A stretch of 64,000 nt of DNA, taken from positions 558,001 through 622,000 of the forward strand of contig NZ_JACIEN010000002.1 of NCBI RefSeq assembly GCF_014196925.1, in the 5' to 3' direction. The notes under the pieces were generated by a model, which saw nothing but the letters and a program-made list of their open reading frames with translations, was not told where the DNA came from and did no database searches. The DNA is from Chelatococcus caeni (GTDB lineage: Bacteria; Pseudomonadota; Alphaproteobacteria; Rhizobiales; Beijerinckiaceae). Positions 16,677 to 27,158 of this stretch are shown piece after piece. Every line of letters starts with the position of its first letter. The stretch's first letter is position 1. The translations under genes and the position numbers were made by a program.

Positions 16677-18467
16677 ATGCCGAGCTACAAGGCACCAGTC
16701 GAGAATGTCCGTTTCCTGCTCGAGGACGTCTTCGGGATCGAGCGCTACAACAATCTGCCGGGCTTCGCCGAGGCGAGCCCGGACCTGATCGAGGCCATTC
16801 TCCAGGAAGGCGCGAAGCTGTGCGAGGAGGTGCTGCAGCCGCTCAACCGTACCGGGGATCTCGAAGGCTGCACCCGCCACGACGACGGGCGCGTGACGAC
16901 GCCGAAGGGCTTCAAGGCGGCCTATGACGCCTTCGCCGAGGGCGGCTGGATCGGGCTCGCGGCCGATCCGGACTATGGCGGCCAGGGCCTGCCCTATACG
17001 CTCGCCGCGGTGATGAACGAATTCGCCTCCTCGGCCAACATGGCGCTCGCCATGTATCCGGGCCTGACCATGGGCGCCATCGCGGCGCTGATGACCCACG
17101 GCACAGAGGAACAGAAGAAGACCTATCTGCCGAGCATGATCGCCGGCACCTGGTCCGGCACCATGAACCTCACGGAGCCGCATTGCGGCACGGACCTCGG
17201 CCTCATCAAGACGAAGGCGGTGCCGAACGGCGACGGCTCCTATGCCATCACCGGCACCAAGATCTTCATCTCGGCCGGCGAGCACGATCTCACCGAAAAC
17301 ATCGTCCACCTGGTGCTCGCCCGCATCGAGGGCGCGCCGGAGGGCACCAAGGGCATTTCGCTCTTCGTGGTGCCGAAGCGGCTCGTTAATGGCGACGGCT
17401 CGCTCGGCGCGGCGAACGGCGTGTCCTGCGGCTCCATCGAGCACAAGATGGGCATTCACGGCAACGCCACCTGCGTCATGAACTACGATGGGGCCAAGGG
17501 CTGGCTCGTCGGGGCCGAGAACAAGGGCCTCAACGCCATGTTCGTGATGATGAACGAGGCGCGGCTCGGCGTCGCCATCCAGGGCCTCGCCCAGTCGGAG
17601 GTCGCCTACCAGAACGCCGTCGCCTATGCGCGCGAGCGCCTGCAGGGCCGCTCGCTCACCGGCGCCAAGGATCCGGACAAGCCAGCCGACCCCATCCTCG
17701 TCCACCCCGACGTGCGGCGGAACCTTCTCTCCATCCGCGCCTTCAACGAGGCGGCGCGGGCGCTCGTGCTGTGGACGGCCTTGAAGAGCGACGTCGCGCA
17801 TCGCTCGGGCGATGCGGCCGAAAAGCAGGCGGCGGACGACCAGCTCGGCCTGCTCACGCCGGTCCTCAAGGGCGTCCTGACCGATGTCGGCTTCGACAAT
17901 GCGGTGAAGGCGCAGCAGATGTTCGGCGGCCACGGCTACATCGCCGAGTGGGGCATGGAGCAGTTCGTGCGTGATGCGCGCATCGCCATGATCTACGAGG
18001 GTGCCAACGGCATCCAGGCGCTCGACCTCGTGGGCCGCAAGCTGCCGCGCGACGGCGGGCGGGCGATCATGGCCTTCTTCAACGAGGTCGGCGGCTTCGT
18101 GAAGGAGCATGCCGGCGACGAGGCCATGGCGCCTTACGTGAAGCCGCTCGAGGCCGCGCTCGGCCACCTGCAGCAGGCGACCATGTGGTTCATGAACAAC
18201 GCCATGGCGAAGCCCGACAATGCGGGCGCCGGGTCCTACGACTACATGCATCTCTTCGGGCTCGTGGCCCTCGGCTACATGTGGGCGCAGATCGCCAGGA
18301 CGGCGCTCGCGAAGAAGGCGAACGGCGGCGATGCGGCGGACATGGAGGCGAAGCTGCTCGCCGGCCGCTTCTTCATGGAGCGGACGATGCCGGAGAGCGC
18401 GGCGCATCTTGCCCGGATCTCGTCCGGTGCCGACACGATGATGGCGCTGCCGGCGGAGATGTTCTGA
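16677..18467 (+). CDS. Acyl-CoA dehydrogenase, DmdC-like
   Basis: A 596-residue FAD-dependent acyl-CoA dehydrogenase of the long type with an extra C-terminal domain, commonly annotated as DmdC or 3-methylmercaptopropionyl-CoA dehydrogenase. The FAD/substrate-binding signatures are [20 protein letters not shown] and [20 protein letters not shown]. Glu441 in IYEGANGIQ is the probable catalytic base that removes the alpha proton. A strong ribosome site (GGGAGGAG) precedes the ATG. It is followed by thiolase and FadJ-like genes, so it more likely serves general fatty-acid beta-oxidation than DMSP breakdown; no other dmd gene is present. Confidence 0.9.
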   Translation: MPSYKAPVENVRFLLEDVFGIERYNNLPGFAEASPDLIEAILQEGAKLCEEVLQPLNRTGDLEGCTRHDDGRVTTPKGFKAAYDAFAEGGWIGLAADPDYGGQGLPYTLAAVMNEFASSANMALAMYPGLTMGAIAALMTHGTEEQKKTYLPSMIAGTWSGTMNLTEPHCGTDLGLIKTKAVPNGDGSYAITGTKIFISAGEHDLTENIVHLVLARIEGAPEGTKGISLFVVPKRLVNGDGSLGAANGVSCGSIEHKMGIHGNATCVMNYDGAKGWLVGAENKGLNAMFVMMNEARLGVAIQGLAQSEVAYQNAVAYARERLQGRSLTGAKDPDKPADPILVHPDVRRNLLSIRAFNEAARALVLWTALKSDVAHRSGDAAEKQAADDQLGLLTPVLKGVLTDVGFDNAVKAQQMFGGHGYIAEWGMEQFVRDARIAMIYEGANGIQALDLVGRKLPRDGGRAIMAFFNEVGGFVKEHAGDEAMAPYVKPLEAALGHLQQATMWFMNNAMAKPDNAGAGSYDYMHLFGLVALGYMWAQIARTALAKKANGGDAADMEAKLLAGRFFMERTMPESAAHLARISSGADTMMALPAEMF

Positions 18468-18473
18468 GTTCGA

Positions 18474-18574
18474 CCTCTCCCATTGCGGAGAGGCGCAGTG
18501 AGCCAAGCGAGCGGGGTTGGACGCCGGGCTCTGCCGGTCCCACCCCAAGCCCTGCTCCTCCCCAAGGGGAGGAG
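18474..18574. repeat. REP-like double hairpin element
   Basis: Two hairpins flank a GC-rich spacer between the acyl-CoA dehydrogenase and thiolase genes: CCTCTCC/GGAGAGG at 18474-18493 with a six-base loop, and CTCCTCCCC/GGGGAGGAG at 18555-18574 with a two-base loop. The CTCTCC...GGAGAG arm recurs at 38002-38028, so this is probably a dispersed palindromic element. It lies within the operon and could affect mRNA processing or differential expression. Confidence 0.6.
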
Positions 18575-18596
18575 AGCCCAATGCCGGGAGGCCTTC

Positions 18597-19805
18597 ATGC
18601 CTGACGCTTACATCTACGACCATCTGCGCACGCCGCGCGGCCGCGGCAAGGCGGACGGTGCGCTGCACCAGGTGACGACGCTGCAACTCGCGACGACGGC
18701 GCTCAAGGCGCTGCGCGAGCGCAACGACCTCGACACGCGCCTCGTCGACGACGTGGTGCTCGGCTGTGTCGATCCGGTCGGCGAGGCGGGCGGCGACGTC
18801 GCTCGCGCGGCGGCGCTCAATGCCGACTACGGCCACCATGTGCCCGGCGTGCAGATCAACCGCTTCTGCGCCTCCGGCCTCGATGCGGTGAACTTCGCCG
18901 CCGCGCAGGTCATGTCCGGCCAGCACGACATGGTGGTGGGCGGCGGCGTCGAATCCATGAGCCGCGTCGGCATCGGCGCCTCGGGCGGCGCCTGGCCGGT
19001 CGAGCCGGAGATCGCGGTGAAGTCCTATTTCATGCCGCAGGGCGTCTCGGCCGATCTTATCGCCACGAAATACGGCTTCAACCGCGACGACTGCGACGCC
19101 TATGCGGTGGAAAGCCAGAAACGCGCCGCCAAGGCCTGGGAGAAGGGCTATTTCAAGAATTCCGTCGCGCCGGTCACCGACGTCAACGGCATCGTCCTCC
19201 TCGACAAGGACGAGCACATGCGGCCGGGCACGGACATGCAGACGCTCGGCCAGCTCAAGCCCTCCTTCGTGCAGATGGCCGACATGGGCGGCTTTTCAGC
19301 CGTCGCCATCGATGCCCATCCCGAGGTCGAGGCGCTCGACCACGTGCACCACGCCGGCAATTCGTCCGGCATCGTCGACGGGGCGGCGGCCGTGCTCGTC
19401 GGCTCGCGCAAGGCCGGCCGCTCGGCCGGCCTGAAGCCGCGGGCGCGCATCCGCGCCTTCGCCAACATCGGCTCGGAGCCGGCGCTGATGCTCACCGGGC
19501 CGGTGGACGTGACGAAGAAGGTGCTGAAGCGCGCCGGCATGACCATCGCCGACATCGACCTCTTCGAGATCAACGAGGCCTTCGCCTCCGTCGTGCTGCG
19601 CTACATGCAGGCCTTCGAACTCGATCCGGCCAAGGTCAACGTCAACGGCGGGGCCATCGCCATGGGCCATCCGCTCGGCGCCACGGGCGCCATGATCCTC
19701 GGCACGGTGCTCGACGAACTGGAGCGCACCGGCAAGGAGACGGCCCTGGTGACGCTGTGCATCGGCGCCGGCATGGGCACGGCCACCATCATCGAACGGG
19801 TGTGA
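18597..19805 (+). CDS. Acetyl-CoA C-acetyltransferase (beta-ketothiolase)
   Basis: A 402-residue thiolase that cleaves 3-ketoacyl-CoA with CoA in the last step of beta-oxidation. The acyl-accepting cysteine is Cys91 in [12 protein letters not shown]. The other active-site blocks are [38 protein letters not shown] with the catalytic histidine, and CIGAGMG with the second cysteine. The ATG at 18597 gives the normal family N-terminus; the open frame upstream runs through the palindromic repeat and is not coding. Seven bases separate it from the FadJ-like gene. Confidence 0.93.
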   Translation: MPDAYIYDHLRTPRGRGKADGALHQVTTLQLATTALKALRERNDLDTRLVDDVVLGCVDPVGEAGGDVARAAALNADYGHHVPGVQINRFCASGLDAVNFAAAQVMSGQHDMVVGGGVESMSRVGIGASGGAWPVEPEIAVKSYFMPQGVSADLIATKYGFNRDDCDAYAVESQKRAAKAWEKGYFKNSVAPVTDVNGIVLLDKDEHMRPGTDMQTLGQLKPSFVQMADMGGFSAVAIDAHPEVEALDHVHHAGNSSGIVDGAAAVLVGSRKAGRSAGLKPRARIRAFANIGSEPALMLTGPVDVTKKVLKRAGMTIADIDLFEINEAFASVVLRYMQAFELDPAKVNVNGGAIAMGHPLGATGAMILGTVLDELERTGKETALVTLCIGAGMGTATIIERV

Positions 19806-19812
19806 GGACAAG

Positions 19813-22029
19813 ATGAAGTTCGAGAACTTCCGCTTCGAGACCGATGCCGAGGGCATCGCGGTCGCGACCTGGGACATGCCCGGCCGCTCGATGAACGTCA
19901 TCACGCCTCAGGTGATGGAGGAGCTCTCCGCCATCATCGAGACGGTGGCGGCCGATGCCGCCATCAAGGGCTGCATCATCACCTCCGGCAAGGAAGCCTT
20001 CTCCGGCGGCGCGGATCTCACCATGCTGCAGGGCCTCGGCGCCGACTATGCGAAGCTCGCCAGGACGAAGGGCGAAGAGGCGGCCGTCGCCCATTTCTTC
20101 GCCGAATCGCGCAAGCTGTCGCAGCTCTACCGGCGGCTGGAGACCTGCGGCAAGCCGTTCGCGACCGCGATCCACGGCGTGTGCCTGGGCGGGGCCTTCG
20201 AGCTGGCGCTCGCCTGCCACTTCCGCGTCGTTTCGGATGTCGATGCGACGCGCGTCGGTCTGCCGGAGGTCAAGGTCGGCCTCTTCCCCGGCGCCGGCGG
20301 CACGCAGCGCGTGGCGCGGCTGATGCAGACGGGCGACGCCCTGCAGATGCTCTTCAAGGGCGAGCAGATCCGCCCGCTGATGGCGCGCAACATGGGTCTC
20401 GTCCATGCCGTGGCGCCGCGCGACAAGATCGTCGAGACGGCGAAGGAATGGCTGCGCGCCGGCGGCAGCGCCGTGGCGCCGTGGGACGAGAAGGGCTTCA
20501 AGAACCCGTCGGGCCGCGTCTATTCGCCCGCCGGCATGCAGGTGTGGCCGGCGGCCAACGCCATCTACCGGCGCGAGACGCATGACAACTATCCGGCGGC
20601 GAAGGCCATCCTGCAGGCGGTCTACGAGGGCCTGCAGCTGCCGATGGACCTGGCGCTCGAAGTGGAGAGCCGCTATTTCGCGAAGATCCTGCGCTCGAAG
20701 GAGGCTGCGGCGATGATCCGCACGCTCTTCGTCTCCATGCAGGAGCTCAACAAGGGCGCCCGCCGGCCGGCGGACGTGCCGCAGGCGAAGCTGCGCCGCG
20801 TCGGCGTCATCGGTGCCGGCTTCATGGGGGCGAGCGTCGCCTATGTCACCGCGCTCGCCGGCATGGAGGTCGTGCTCATCGACCAGAGCGTGGAGGCCGC
20901 CGAGAAGGGCAAGGCCCATTCGCACAAGCTGATGAGCGACCAGATCATGAAGGGCCGCGCCAAGACGGCCGACCGCGAGGCGCTGCTCGCCCGCATCACG
21001 CCGAGCGACGACTACGGGCTCCTGAAGGACTGCGACCTCGTCATCGAGGCGGTGTTCGAGGACCCGAAGGTCAAGGCCGAGGTCATCGCCAAGGCGGAGG
21101 CGGCGATGCGCCCGCGCGCCATCTTCGCTTCCAACACCTCGACCCTGCCGATCACCGGCCTTGCCGCGAACTCCGAGCGGCCGAAGCAGTTCGTCGGCAT
21201 CCACTTCTTCTCGCCGGTCGAGAAGATGATGCTGGTGGAGGTCATCCTCGGCAAGAAGACGGGTGACCGGGCGCTCGCCGTGGCGCTCGACTACGTGCGT
21301 GCCATCAAGAAGACGCCGATCGTCGTCAACGATGCGCGCGGCTTCTACGCCAACCGCTGCGTCATGGCCTATGTGCGCGAGGGGCACCAGATGCTCTTCG
21401 AGGGCGTGCCGCCGGCCATGATCGAGAACGTGGCGCGCATGGCGGGCATGCCGGTCGGCCCGCTGTCGCTCAACGACGAGGTGGCGCTCGATCTTGCGCT
21501 CAAGATCCTCAAGGCGACGAAGGCGCAGGTGGGCCCCGAGGCCATCGACCCGGCGCAGGAGAAGCTCCTCGTCGAGATGGTGGAGAAGAAGGGCCGCCTC
21601 GGCCGCAAGAACGGCAAGGGCTTCTACGACTATCCCGAAGGCGGCAAGAAGCGCCTGTGGCCGGGGCTCGTCGAGCTGCAGGAGACGAGGCTCGATCCCG
21701 ACGCCATCGACATCGAGGAGCTGAAGCAGCGCTTCCTCGTGGCGCAGGCGCTGGAGGCGGCGCGGGCGGTCGAGGAGAAGGTCATCACCGACCCGCGTGA
21801 GGCGGACGTCGGCTCCATCCTCGGCTTCGGCTTCGCGCCGTTCACCGGCGGCACGCTGTCCTACATCGACGGCATGGGCGTCGCCGCCTTCGTCGACCTC
21901 GCCAAGGTGCTGGCGAAGAAGCACGGCGAGCGCTTCAAGCCCTGCCGCCTGCTGGTGCGCATGGCCCGCGAGCGCACGAGCTTCTATGCGGCGCCCGCCG
22001 AGAAACTGGCCCGGAAGAAGGCAGCGTAA
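19813..22029 (+). CDS. Bifunctional enoyl-CoA hydratase / 3-hydroxyacyl-CoA dehydrogenase (FadJ/FadB-like)
   Basis: A 738-residue fusion enzyme for the two middle steps of beta-oxidation. Residues 1 to about 190 are crotonase-fold hydratase ([28 protein letters not shown] and [12 protein letters not shown] forming the oxyanion hole and active site). From about residue 331 the NAD-binding domain starts with [20 protein letters not shown]. It is followed by the [12 protein letters not shown] and [11 protein letters not shown] dehydrogenase motifs and a paired helical C-terminal domain. It probably forms a complex with the adjacent thiolase. Third gene of the operon, ending before a palindromic repeat cluster. 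Confidence 0.94.
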   Translation: MKFENFRFETDAEGIAVATWDMPGRSMNVITPQVMEELSAIIETVAADAAIKGCIITSGKEAFSGGADLTMLQGLGADYAKLARTKGEEAAVAHFFAESRKLSQLYRRLETCGKPFATAIHGVCLGGAFELALACHFRVVSDVDATRVGLPEVKVGLFPGAGGTQRVARLMQTGDALQMLFKGEQIRPLMARNMGLVHAVAPRDKIVETAKEWLRAGGSAVAPWDEKGFKNPSGRVYSPAGMQVWPAANAIYRRETHDNYPAAKAILQAVYEGLQLPMDLALEVESRYFAKILRSKEAAAMIRTLFVSMQELNKGARRPADVPQAKLRRVGVIGAGFMGASVAYVTALAGMEVVLIDQSVEAAEKGKAHSHKLMSDQIMKGRAKTADREALLARITPSDDYGLLKDCDLVIEAVFEDPKVKAEVIAKAEAAMRPRAIFASNTSTLPITGLAANSERPKQFVGIHFFSPVEKMMLVEVILGKKTGDRALAVALDYVRAIKKTPIVVNDARGFYANRCVMAYVREGHQMLFEGVPPAMIENVARMAGMPVGPLSLNDEVALDLALKILKATKAQVGPEAIDPAQEKLLVEMVEKKGRLGRKNGKGFYDYPEGGKKRLWPGLVELQETRLDPDAIDIEELKQRFLVAQALEAARAVEEKVITDPREADVGSILGFGFAPFTGGTLSYIDGMGVAAFVDLAKVLAKKHGERFKPCRLLVRMARERTSFYAAPAEKLARKKAA

Positions 22030-22051
22030 GAGAAGGTAGCGTAGGGTCGTC

Positions 22052-22134
22052 ATGGCCGGGCGTGTCCCGGCCATCCACGCCCTTGTCGTTGCTCAGCCCG
22101 CAAAGGCGTGGATGCCCGCGATAAGCGCGGGCAT
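22052..22134. repeat. Mosaic palindromic repeat, three nested hairpins
   Basis: Three complementary pairs lie end to end: ATGGCCGGG/CCCGGCCAT (22052-22074), ATCCACGCC/GGCGTGGAT (22073-22113) and ATGCCCGCG/CGCGGGCAT (22112-22134). This is the typical layout of the dispersed intergenic palindromes common in Hyphomicrobiales genomes (catggccggg...cccggccatccacg...gcgggcatgac). It separates the FadJ-like gene from the thioesterase gene and may act as a terminator or RNA-stability element. Confidence 0.75.
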
Positions 22135-22175
22135 GACGCCGCGATGCAGGTGTCATAGCCCGGCGGCTATTTTCC

Positions 22176-22766
22176 ATGAACCTCTGGCTGCGCCTTCTCT
22201 GGCTCCTCCTGACGACGCCGTTCCGCGAGCGGCTCGCGATGCCCGACGGCGTCTCGCGCCTGTCGTTCCGCGTCGGGCTCCTCGATCTCGACACCAACGG
22301 CCACATGAACAACGGCCGCTATCTCACGCTCATGGATCTCGGGCGCATGGACCTTCTCCTGCGCAGCGGGCTGTGGCGGGCGGTGCTCGCCAACAAATGG
22401 ACGCCCGTGTTGTCCGCGGCGAGCATCCGCTACCGGCGCGAGCTGCGGCTGTTCCGCCGCTTCCGGCTCGACAGCCGCATCGTCGCGTGGTCCGACAGCT
22501 GGTTCGTCATGGAGCAGCGCTTCATCGCGCGCAACCGCCGCGGCGAGGAGATGGTGGCAGCCGTCGCGCTGCTGCGCGGCGGGCTCTACGACCGCCGGGC
22601 GAAGGCCTTCGTGCCCGTGGCGCAGCTGCTCGAGACGGTGGGCGTCAGCGCCGCCTCGCCCGAGCCGCCGGAGGAGGTCAGGGCCTTCATCGCTGCGGAG
22701 GAGGCGATGAAAAACGCAGCCCGGCATGCGCCGAAGCGGGCTGGCATCGAGGCACCGGGCGGCTAA
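22176..22766 (+). CDS. Thioesterase family protein (hotdog fold)
   Basis: A 196-residue protein with an N-terminal hydrophobic stretch (LWLRLLWLLLTTPF) and a hotdog-fold thioesterase body. The motif LDLDTNGHMNNGRYLTLMDL (about 41-60) is characteristic of the THEM6-like or 4-hydroxybenzoyl-CoA thioesterase-like group. It probably hydrolyses an acyl-CoA. It lies just after the beta-oxidation operon but beyond a repeat element, so it is probably a separate transcript. Substrate unknown. Confidence 0.82.
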   Translation: MNLWLRLLWLLLTTPFRERLAMPDGVSRLSFRVGLLDLDTNGHMNNGRYLTLMDLGRMDLLLRSGLWRAVLANKWTPVLSAASIRYRRELRLFRRFRLDSRIVAWSDSWFVMEQRFIARNRRGEEMVAAVALLRGGLYDRRAKAFVPVAQLLETVGVSAASPEPPEEVRAFIAAEEAMKNAARHAPKRAGIEAPGG

Positions 22767-22800
22767 CCTGTCCCCGAATGGAATCGGGAGGCCCGGCAGC

Positions 22801-23421
22801 ATGCGCAAGATCGACTATTACTTCTCCCTCGTCAGCCCCTGGGCCTATTTCGGCCACGCGCCCTTCCTCGCCACGGCCGAGCGGCACGGGTGCGCCGTCA
22901 CCTACAAGCCCGTCTTCCTCGGCGAGGTCTTTTCCGAGACGGGCGGGCTGCCGCTCGCCAGGCGCCATCCGGTGCGCCAGCGCTACCGGCTCGTCGAGCT
23001 GCAGCGCTGGCGCGAGAAGCGGGGCGTGCCGCTCAACATCCATCCGAAGTTCTGGCCCTTCGAGGTGTCGCTCGCCGACCGCTGCGTGATCGCCCTGCAG
23101 GCGGCGGGCATCGATCCGGCGGCCTTCACCTCGCGCGCCTTCGCGGGCGTGTGGGCGCGGGACGAGAACCTCGCGGACGAGGCGGTGCTGGCGGCGATCG
23201 CGGCGGAGGTCGGCGTCGATGCCGGGGCGATGCTGGCGGGTGCGCACGGAGAGGCGGCCAAGGCCACCTATGCCGGCAACATCGCCGATGCCCTCGCGGC
23301 AGACGTCTTCGGCTCGCCGTCCTATGTGGTCGACGGCGAGGTATTCTGGGGTCAGGACCGGATCGACCTTGTCGCCGACATGCTGGCGAGCGGTCGGCCG
23401 GCCTATTCGAGCGACGTCTGA
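22801..23421 (+). CDS. 2-hydroxychromene-2-carboxylate isomerase / DsbA-fold protein
   Basis: A 206-residue protein of the thioredoxin-like HCCA isomerase (kappa-class glutathione transferase) family. The N-terminus DYYFSLVSPWAYFGH carries the S-P-W active site in place of a CxxC pair, and VFGSPSYVVDGEVFWGQDR near the end is the conserved cis-proline region. The family isomerises 2-hydroxychromene-2-carboxylate in naphthalene breakdown, but most bacterial members, including probably this one, have unknown physiological substrates. No aromatic-degradation genes are nearby. The ATG at 22801 follows the thioesterase by 34 bases. Confidence 0.88.
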   Translation: MRKIDYYFSLVSPWAYFGHAPFLATAERHGCAVTYKPVFLGEVFSETGGLPLARRHPVRQRYRLVELQRWREKRGVPLNIHPKFWPFEVSLADRCVIALQAAGIDPAAFTSRAFAGVWARDENLADEAVLAAIAAEVGVDAGAMLAGAHGEAAKATYAGNIADALAADVFGSPSYVVDGEVFWGQDRIDLVADMLASGRPAYSSDV

Positions 23422-23424
23422 GCC

Positions 23425-26400
23425 CTATTCCGCGGCGATCCTGAGCGCTTTCCAGCGCGTCAGCAGCGCGCGCAGGGCCGCCGGCTTCAGCGGCTTGTGC
23501 AGCACGTGGATGTCCTTGGCGGCGGCCTCGGCGCGCACGGAGGGCGAGCGGTCGGCGGTGAGCAGCACCGCCGGCAGCTCGCGCGCCAGTTTCCAGCGCA
23601 GGGCGACGATCGCCTCGATGCCGTCGCCCTCGTCGAGGTGGTAGTCGGCGATGATGACGTCCGGCCGGGTGCCCTTGCGGCGCAGCACGTCCTGCGCCTG
23701 CTTCAGGCCGGACGCGGCAAGGACGGTGCAGCCCCAGCCGCCGAGCAGCACCTGCATGCCCTCCGTGATCTGCTTCTCGTTGTCGATGGTGAGGACGACG
23801 AGGCCATTGAGCGGTGCTGCCGGCGCGGGCTCCACCTCGGTGGCGGCCGGGCCCGCCGGCAGCGGCGTGACGAGCGGCAGCTCGACGGAGAAGACCGAGC
23901 CGCGGCCGGGGATCGAGCGCAGCGACAGAGGGTGGTCGAGCACGCGCGAGATGCGCTCGACGATGGAGAGGCCGAGGCCGAGGCCGCGGGCCTCGCGGGC
24001 GCCCTGCTCGAGCCGCAGGAACTCGCGGAAGACCACCTTCTGCTTCGAGGCCGGGATACCGAGGCCCGTGTCCCACACCTCGATGCGCAGCCCGTTGCCG
24101 CGCCGGCGGCAGCCGACGAGCACCTTGCCGGTGGGCGTATATTTGATGGCGTTGGAGATGAGGTTCTGCAGAAGGCGGCGCAGCAGCCGCCGGTCGGTCC
24201 TGACCGTGCCGGAGGTGTTGACGAAGGCAAGCTCGAGGCCCTTCTCGCGCGCCATCGGGCCGAACTCGCGCCTGAGGGCGCGGAACATGTCGTCGAGCCG
24301 GAAGAGCGACGGCTCGGCCTTGAGCGCCCCGGTGTCGAGGCGGGAGATGTCGAGGAGGGCGGTGAGGATCTCCTCCACCGCGTCGAGGGCGCCGTCGATG
24401 TTCTCGGCGAGCGCGGCGTCGCCGGACTTGCGGTCGCGCTCGACGAGCGAGGTGGCATAGAGGCGCGCCGCGTTGAGCGGCTGCAGGATGTCGTGGCTGG
24501 CGGCGGCGAGGAAGCGGGTCTTGGAGGCATTGGCCTCGTCGGCGGCGGCCTTGGCGCCGCGCAGCTCCTCGTTGAGGCGCATGAGCTCTTCCGTCCGCTC
24601 GCGCACGCGCCGCTCCAGCGTCTCGTTGGCGCGCTCCAGCGCCTCCTCGGCGCCGACGGTCTCGGTGATGTCGGCGTAGGTGGTGACGAGGCCGCCGTCG
24701 GGCAGGTGGTTGGAACGGATCTCGATGACCTTGCCGGAGGGATAGAGCCTCAGCCGGACCGGCTCGGTGTCGTTGACGAAGCTCTCGAGGCGCGCGGCGA
24801 TCAGGTCATCCGGGTTGCCCTTGCCGTAGGAGCCGCGCTCGGCGTTGAAGCGCACGATCTCCTCGAGGCCGACGCCCACGTGCACGAGCTCCTCCGGCAA
24901 GTCGTAAAGCTCGCGGAAGGCCCGGTTCCAGCACATCAGGCGCAGGTCCTTGTCGAGCACCGTGATGCCCTGCCGCGCGTGGTCGAGGGCATGCTGCAGC
25001 AGGTCGCGGTTGTACTGGATGGCCGCCGAGGCGTCGTCGAGCAGCTTGAGGGCCGCCTTGGTGGAGACGTTGCGCCGGCGCAGCAGCAGCGACAGCACGA
25101 GGCGCGAGGAGGCCGCGCCGATGGCCGAGGCGAGCAGGTGCTCGGCAAAGCGCAGGAGGTGGATGTCCGCCTCGGCGCTGCCGTTCGGGGTGACGCCGCG
25201 GCTCGCGGCGAAGCTCGCGAAAGCGGCGTCCGTGCGCTCCGTGCCGAGATAGCGGCCGACGGTGGAGCGCAGGTCGTCGACCGTGACGGCCGAGCGGCGC
25301 AGGCGGAAGGCCTGGGCCATGGGTGCGCTGTCGCGGGCGATGAAGACGTTGGCCTGCAGCCGCTCCATCGGGTTGGCCGGGCGCATGAGCGAGAAGCCGA
25401 CATAGGCGGCGACGTTCACGGCGAGGCTCCAGACGACGCCGTGCGTAAGCTGCGGCAGGTCGGTGCCGAGCAGGGCCGTGGGCCTGAGGGCGGCAAGGCC
25501 GAAGGGCCCGTTGCGGACGAGGTCGTGCCAGATCCCCTCGCTGCCGGCGAGGCTCGGCAGGAGCAGCGTATAGGCCCAGATGGCGAAGCCGGCGGCGAGG
25601 CCGGCGCTCGCGCCGAGCGCGGTGCCGCGCCGCCAGACGAGGCCGCCGAAGAAGGCCGGGCCGATCTGCGCCACCGCGGCGAAGGACAGGAGCCCGATGG
25701 CGGCGAGCGCCGCCTCGCCCGAGGCGCGGTAATAGACATAGGCGAAGAGGATGACGGCGACGATGGCGATGCGCCGCACCATGACGACGAAGCGGCCGAG
25801 GTCGCCCGCATCCGTCCGCTCGTCCTCGCCGCGGCGCCCGCGCCGGCGCAGCACGAGCGGCATGACGAGGTCGTTGGAGATCATGATGGCGAGCGCCACC
25901 GAATCGACGATGACCATGGCGGTGGCGGCCGAGAGGCCGCCGATGAAGGCGACGAGCGCCATCAGCACCGCGCCGTCGTGGAGCGGCAGGGCCAGCACCG
26001 TCATGTCATAGTCGATGGAGCCGCGCGGGAAGATCACCTCGCCGGCGAGCGCGATGGGGATGACGAAGAGATTGATGAGGACGAGATAGAGCGGGAACAT
26101 CCAGGCCGCGCGCCGGATGTCGGCCGGGTGCCGGTTCTCGACGATCGTCATGTGGAACTGGCGCGGAAGGAGGATGGCGGCCCCGGCGGCAAGCACCGTC
26201 AGGGTGAGGAAGCTCACCGGTTCGGACGTGCGCGAGATGATGCCGGGATCCGCGGCTTCGCCCGCCCGCCGCCACAGCTCGCCGAGGCCGTCGAACATCC
26301 AGAAGGTGACGAAGAAGCCGACGGCAAGGAAGGCGAAGAGCTTGACGACGCTCTCGAGCGAGATGGCGAGGACGAGGCCGTCGTGATGCTCCGTCGCATC

Positions 26401-26973
26401 GATCTGGCGCGTGCCGAAGGCGACGGCGAAGGCGGCGAGCACGCCGGCGACGAGGAGGGCGAGGTCGCCGAAGATCGAGCGGCCGAGCCCGTGGTCTTCC
26501 GTGGCCGCGAGGAAGACCTCGAGCGAGGACGACACCGCCTTGAGCTGCAGGGCGATGTAGGGCACGGCCCCGACCACGGCGATGACGGCGACGAGTGCGG
26601 CGACGCGGTCGCTCTTGCCGTAGCGCGCGGCCACGAAGTCGGCGATCGAGGTGATGTTCTGCGCCTTGGCGAGCTGCACGATGCGCCCGACGAGGCGATG
26701 GCCGAGCCCGATGACGAGGATGGGCCCGATATAGATGGTGAGGAAATCGAGCCCCGAGCGCTCGGCGAGGCCGACCGAGCCGAAGAAGGTCCAGCTGGTG
26801 CAGTAGACCGCGAGGGCAAGCGCGTAGATCGTGGCGCGCATGCGCCCGTCCATCACGCCCCGGGCGAAGGTGTCGCCGGCATGGGCGACGGCGAAGAGAC
26901 CGCACAGATAGACGAGGGCTGCGAGAACGACCACCCAGCCGGCCAGCATGTCCGACGACGCCTCCAACGACAT
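23425..26973 (-). CDS. Hybrid histidine kinase with sodium:solute-symporter sensor domain, CrbS/MxtR-like
   Basis: An 1182-residue membrane kinase. Residues 1 to about 500 form a symporter-type domain with about 13 helices (SLGY...-type blocks such as CTSWTFFGSVGLAERSG, ATAMVIVDSVALAIMISNDL and AQIGPAFFGGLVWRRG). A PAS-like segment follows (about 690-790, DKDLRLMCWNRAFRELYDLP). The dimerisation domain has His827 in AAASHDILQPLNAARLY. The ATPase domain contains NLISNAIKYTP, DTGLGIP and GLGLGLSIVER. A C-terminal receiver domain has Asp1110 in VIIADYHLDEG. This order matches CrbS/MxtR and NahK-related kinases that control acetate use. The likely partner is the NarL-type regulator at the left of the window. 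Confidence 0.92.
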   Translation of the reverse strand: MSLEASSDMLAGWVVVLAALVYLCGLFAVAHAGDTFARGVMDGRMRATIYALALAVYCTSWTFFGSVGLAERSGLDFLTIYIGPILVIGLGHRLVGRIVQLAKAQNITSIADFVAARYGKSDRVAALVAVIAVVGAVPYIALQLKAVSSSLEVFLAATEDHGLGRSIFGDLALLVAGVLAAFAVAFGTRQIDATEHHDGLVLAISLESVVKLFAFLAVGFFVTFWMFDGLGELWRRAGEAADPGIISRTSEPVSFLTLTVLAAGAAILLPRQFHMTIVENRHPADIRRAAWMFPLYLVLINLFVIPIALAGEVIFPRGSIDYDMTVLALPLHDGAVLMALVAFIGGLSAATAMVIVDSVALAIMISNDLVMPLVLRRRGRRGEDERTDAGDLGRFVVMVRRIAIVAVILFAYVYYRASGEAALAAIGLLSFAAVAQIGPAFFGGLVWRRGTALGASAGLAAGFAIWAYTLLLPSLAGSEGIWHDLVRNGPFGLAALRPTALLGTDLPQLTHGVVWSLAVNVAAYVGFSLMRPANPMERLQANVFIARDSAPMAQAFRLRRSAVTVDDLRSTVGRYLGTERTDAAFASFAASRGVTPNGSAEADIHLLRFAEHLLASAIGAASSRLVLSLLLRRRNVSTKAALKLLDDASAAIQYNRDLLQHALDHARQGITVLDKDLRLMCWNRAFRELYDLPEELVHVGVGLEEIVRFNAERGSYGKGNPDDLIAARLESFVNDTEPVRLRLYPSGKVIEIRSNHLPDGGLVTTYADITETVGAEEALERANETLERRVRERTEELMRLNEELRGAKAAADEANASKTRFLAAASHDILQPLNAARLYATSLVERDRKSGDAALAENIDGALDAVEEILTALLDISRLDTGALKAEPSLFRLDDMFRALRREFGPMAREKGLELAFVNTSGTVRTDRRLLRRLLQNLISNAIKYTPTGKVLVGCRRRGNGLRIEVWDTGLGIPASKQKVVFREFLRLEQGAREARGLGLGLSIVERISRVLDHPLSLRSIPGRGSVFSVELPLVTPLPAGPAATEVEPAPAAPLNGLVVLTIDNEKQITEGMQVLLGGWGCTVLAASGLKQAQDVLRRKGTRPDVIIADYHLDEGDGIEAIVALRWKLARELPAVLLTADRSPSVRAEAAAKDIHVLHKPLKPAALRALLTRWKALRIAAE

Positions 26974-27158
26974 CCGGTCGCGCCGCGCGACCTTCGGGGA
27001 GCCTACCGCCCCCGCGCGGCGAAGGCCATTGGACTAAAGCGCACCGCGGGTGGCGGCCCATGGTGCAGGATCTGCAATTTCCCCGTGTATCGCCTGCGCG
27101 CTTGCGGTAACCTGCGGCGCATCACGACACTGCATCGCTTTCGGCAGGGAGGGGCAGG

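Noticed and set aside
16467-19217. A 916-codon open frame antisense to the acyl-CoA dehydrogenase and thiolase genes
   Set aside because: Shadow of strongly conserved beta-oxidation genes; composition is artefactual.
19789-22074. A 761-codon open frame antisense to the FadJ-like gene
   Set aside because: Same reason; the plus-strand enzyme is complete with all motifs.
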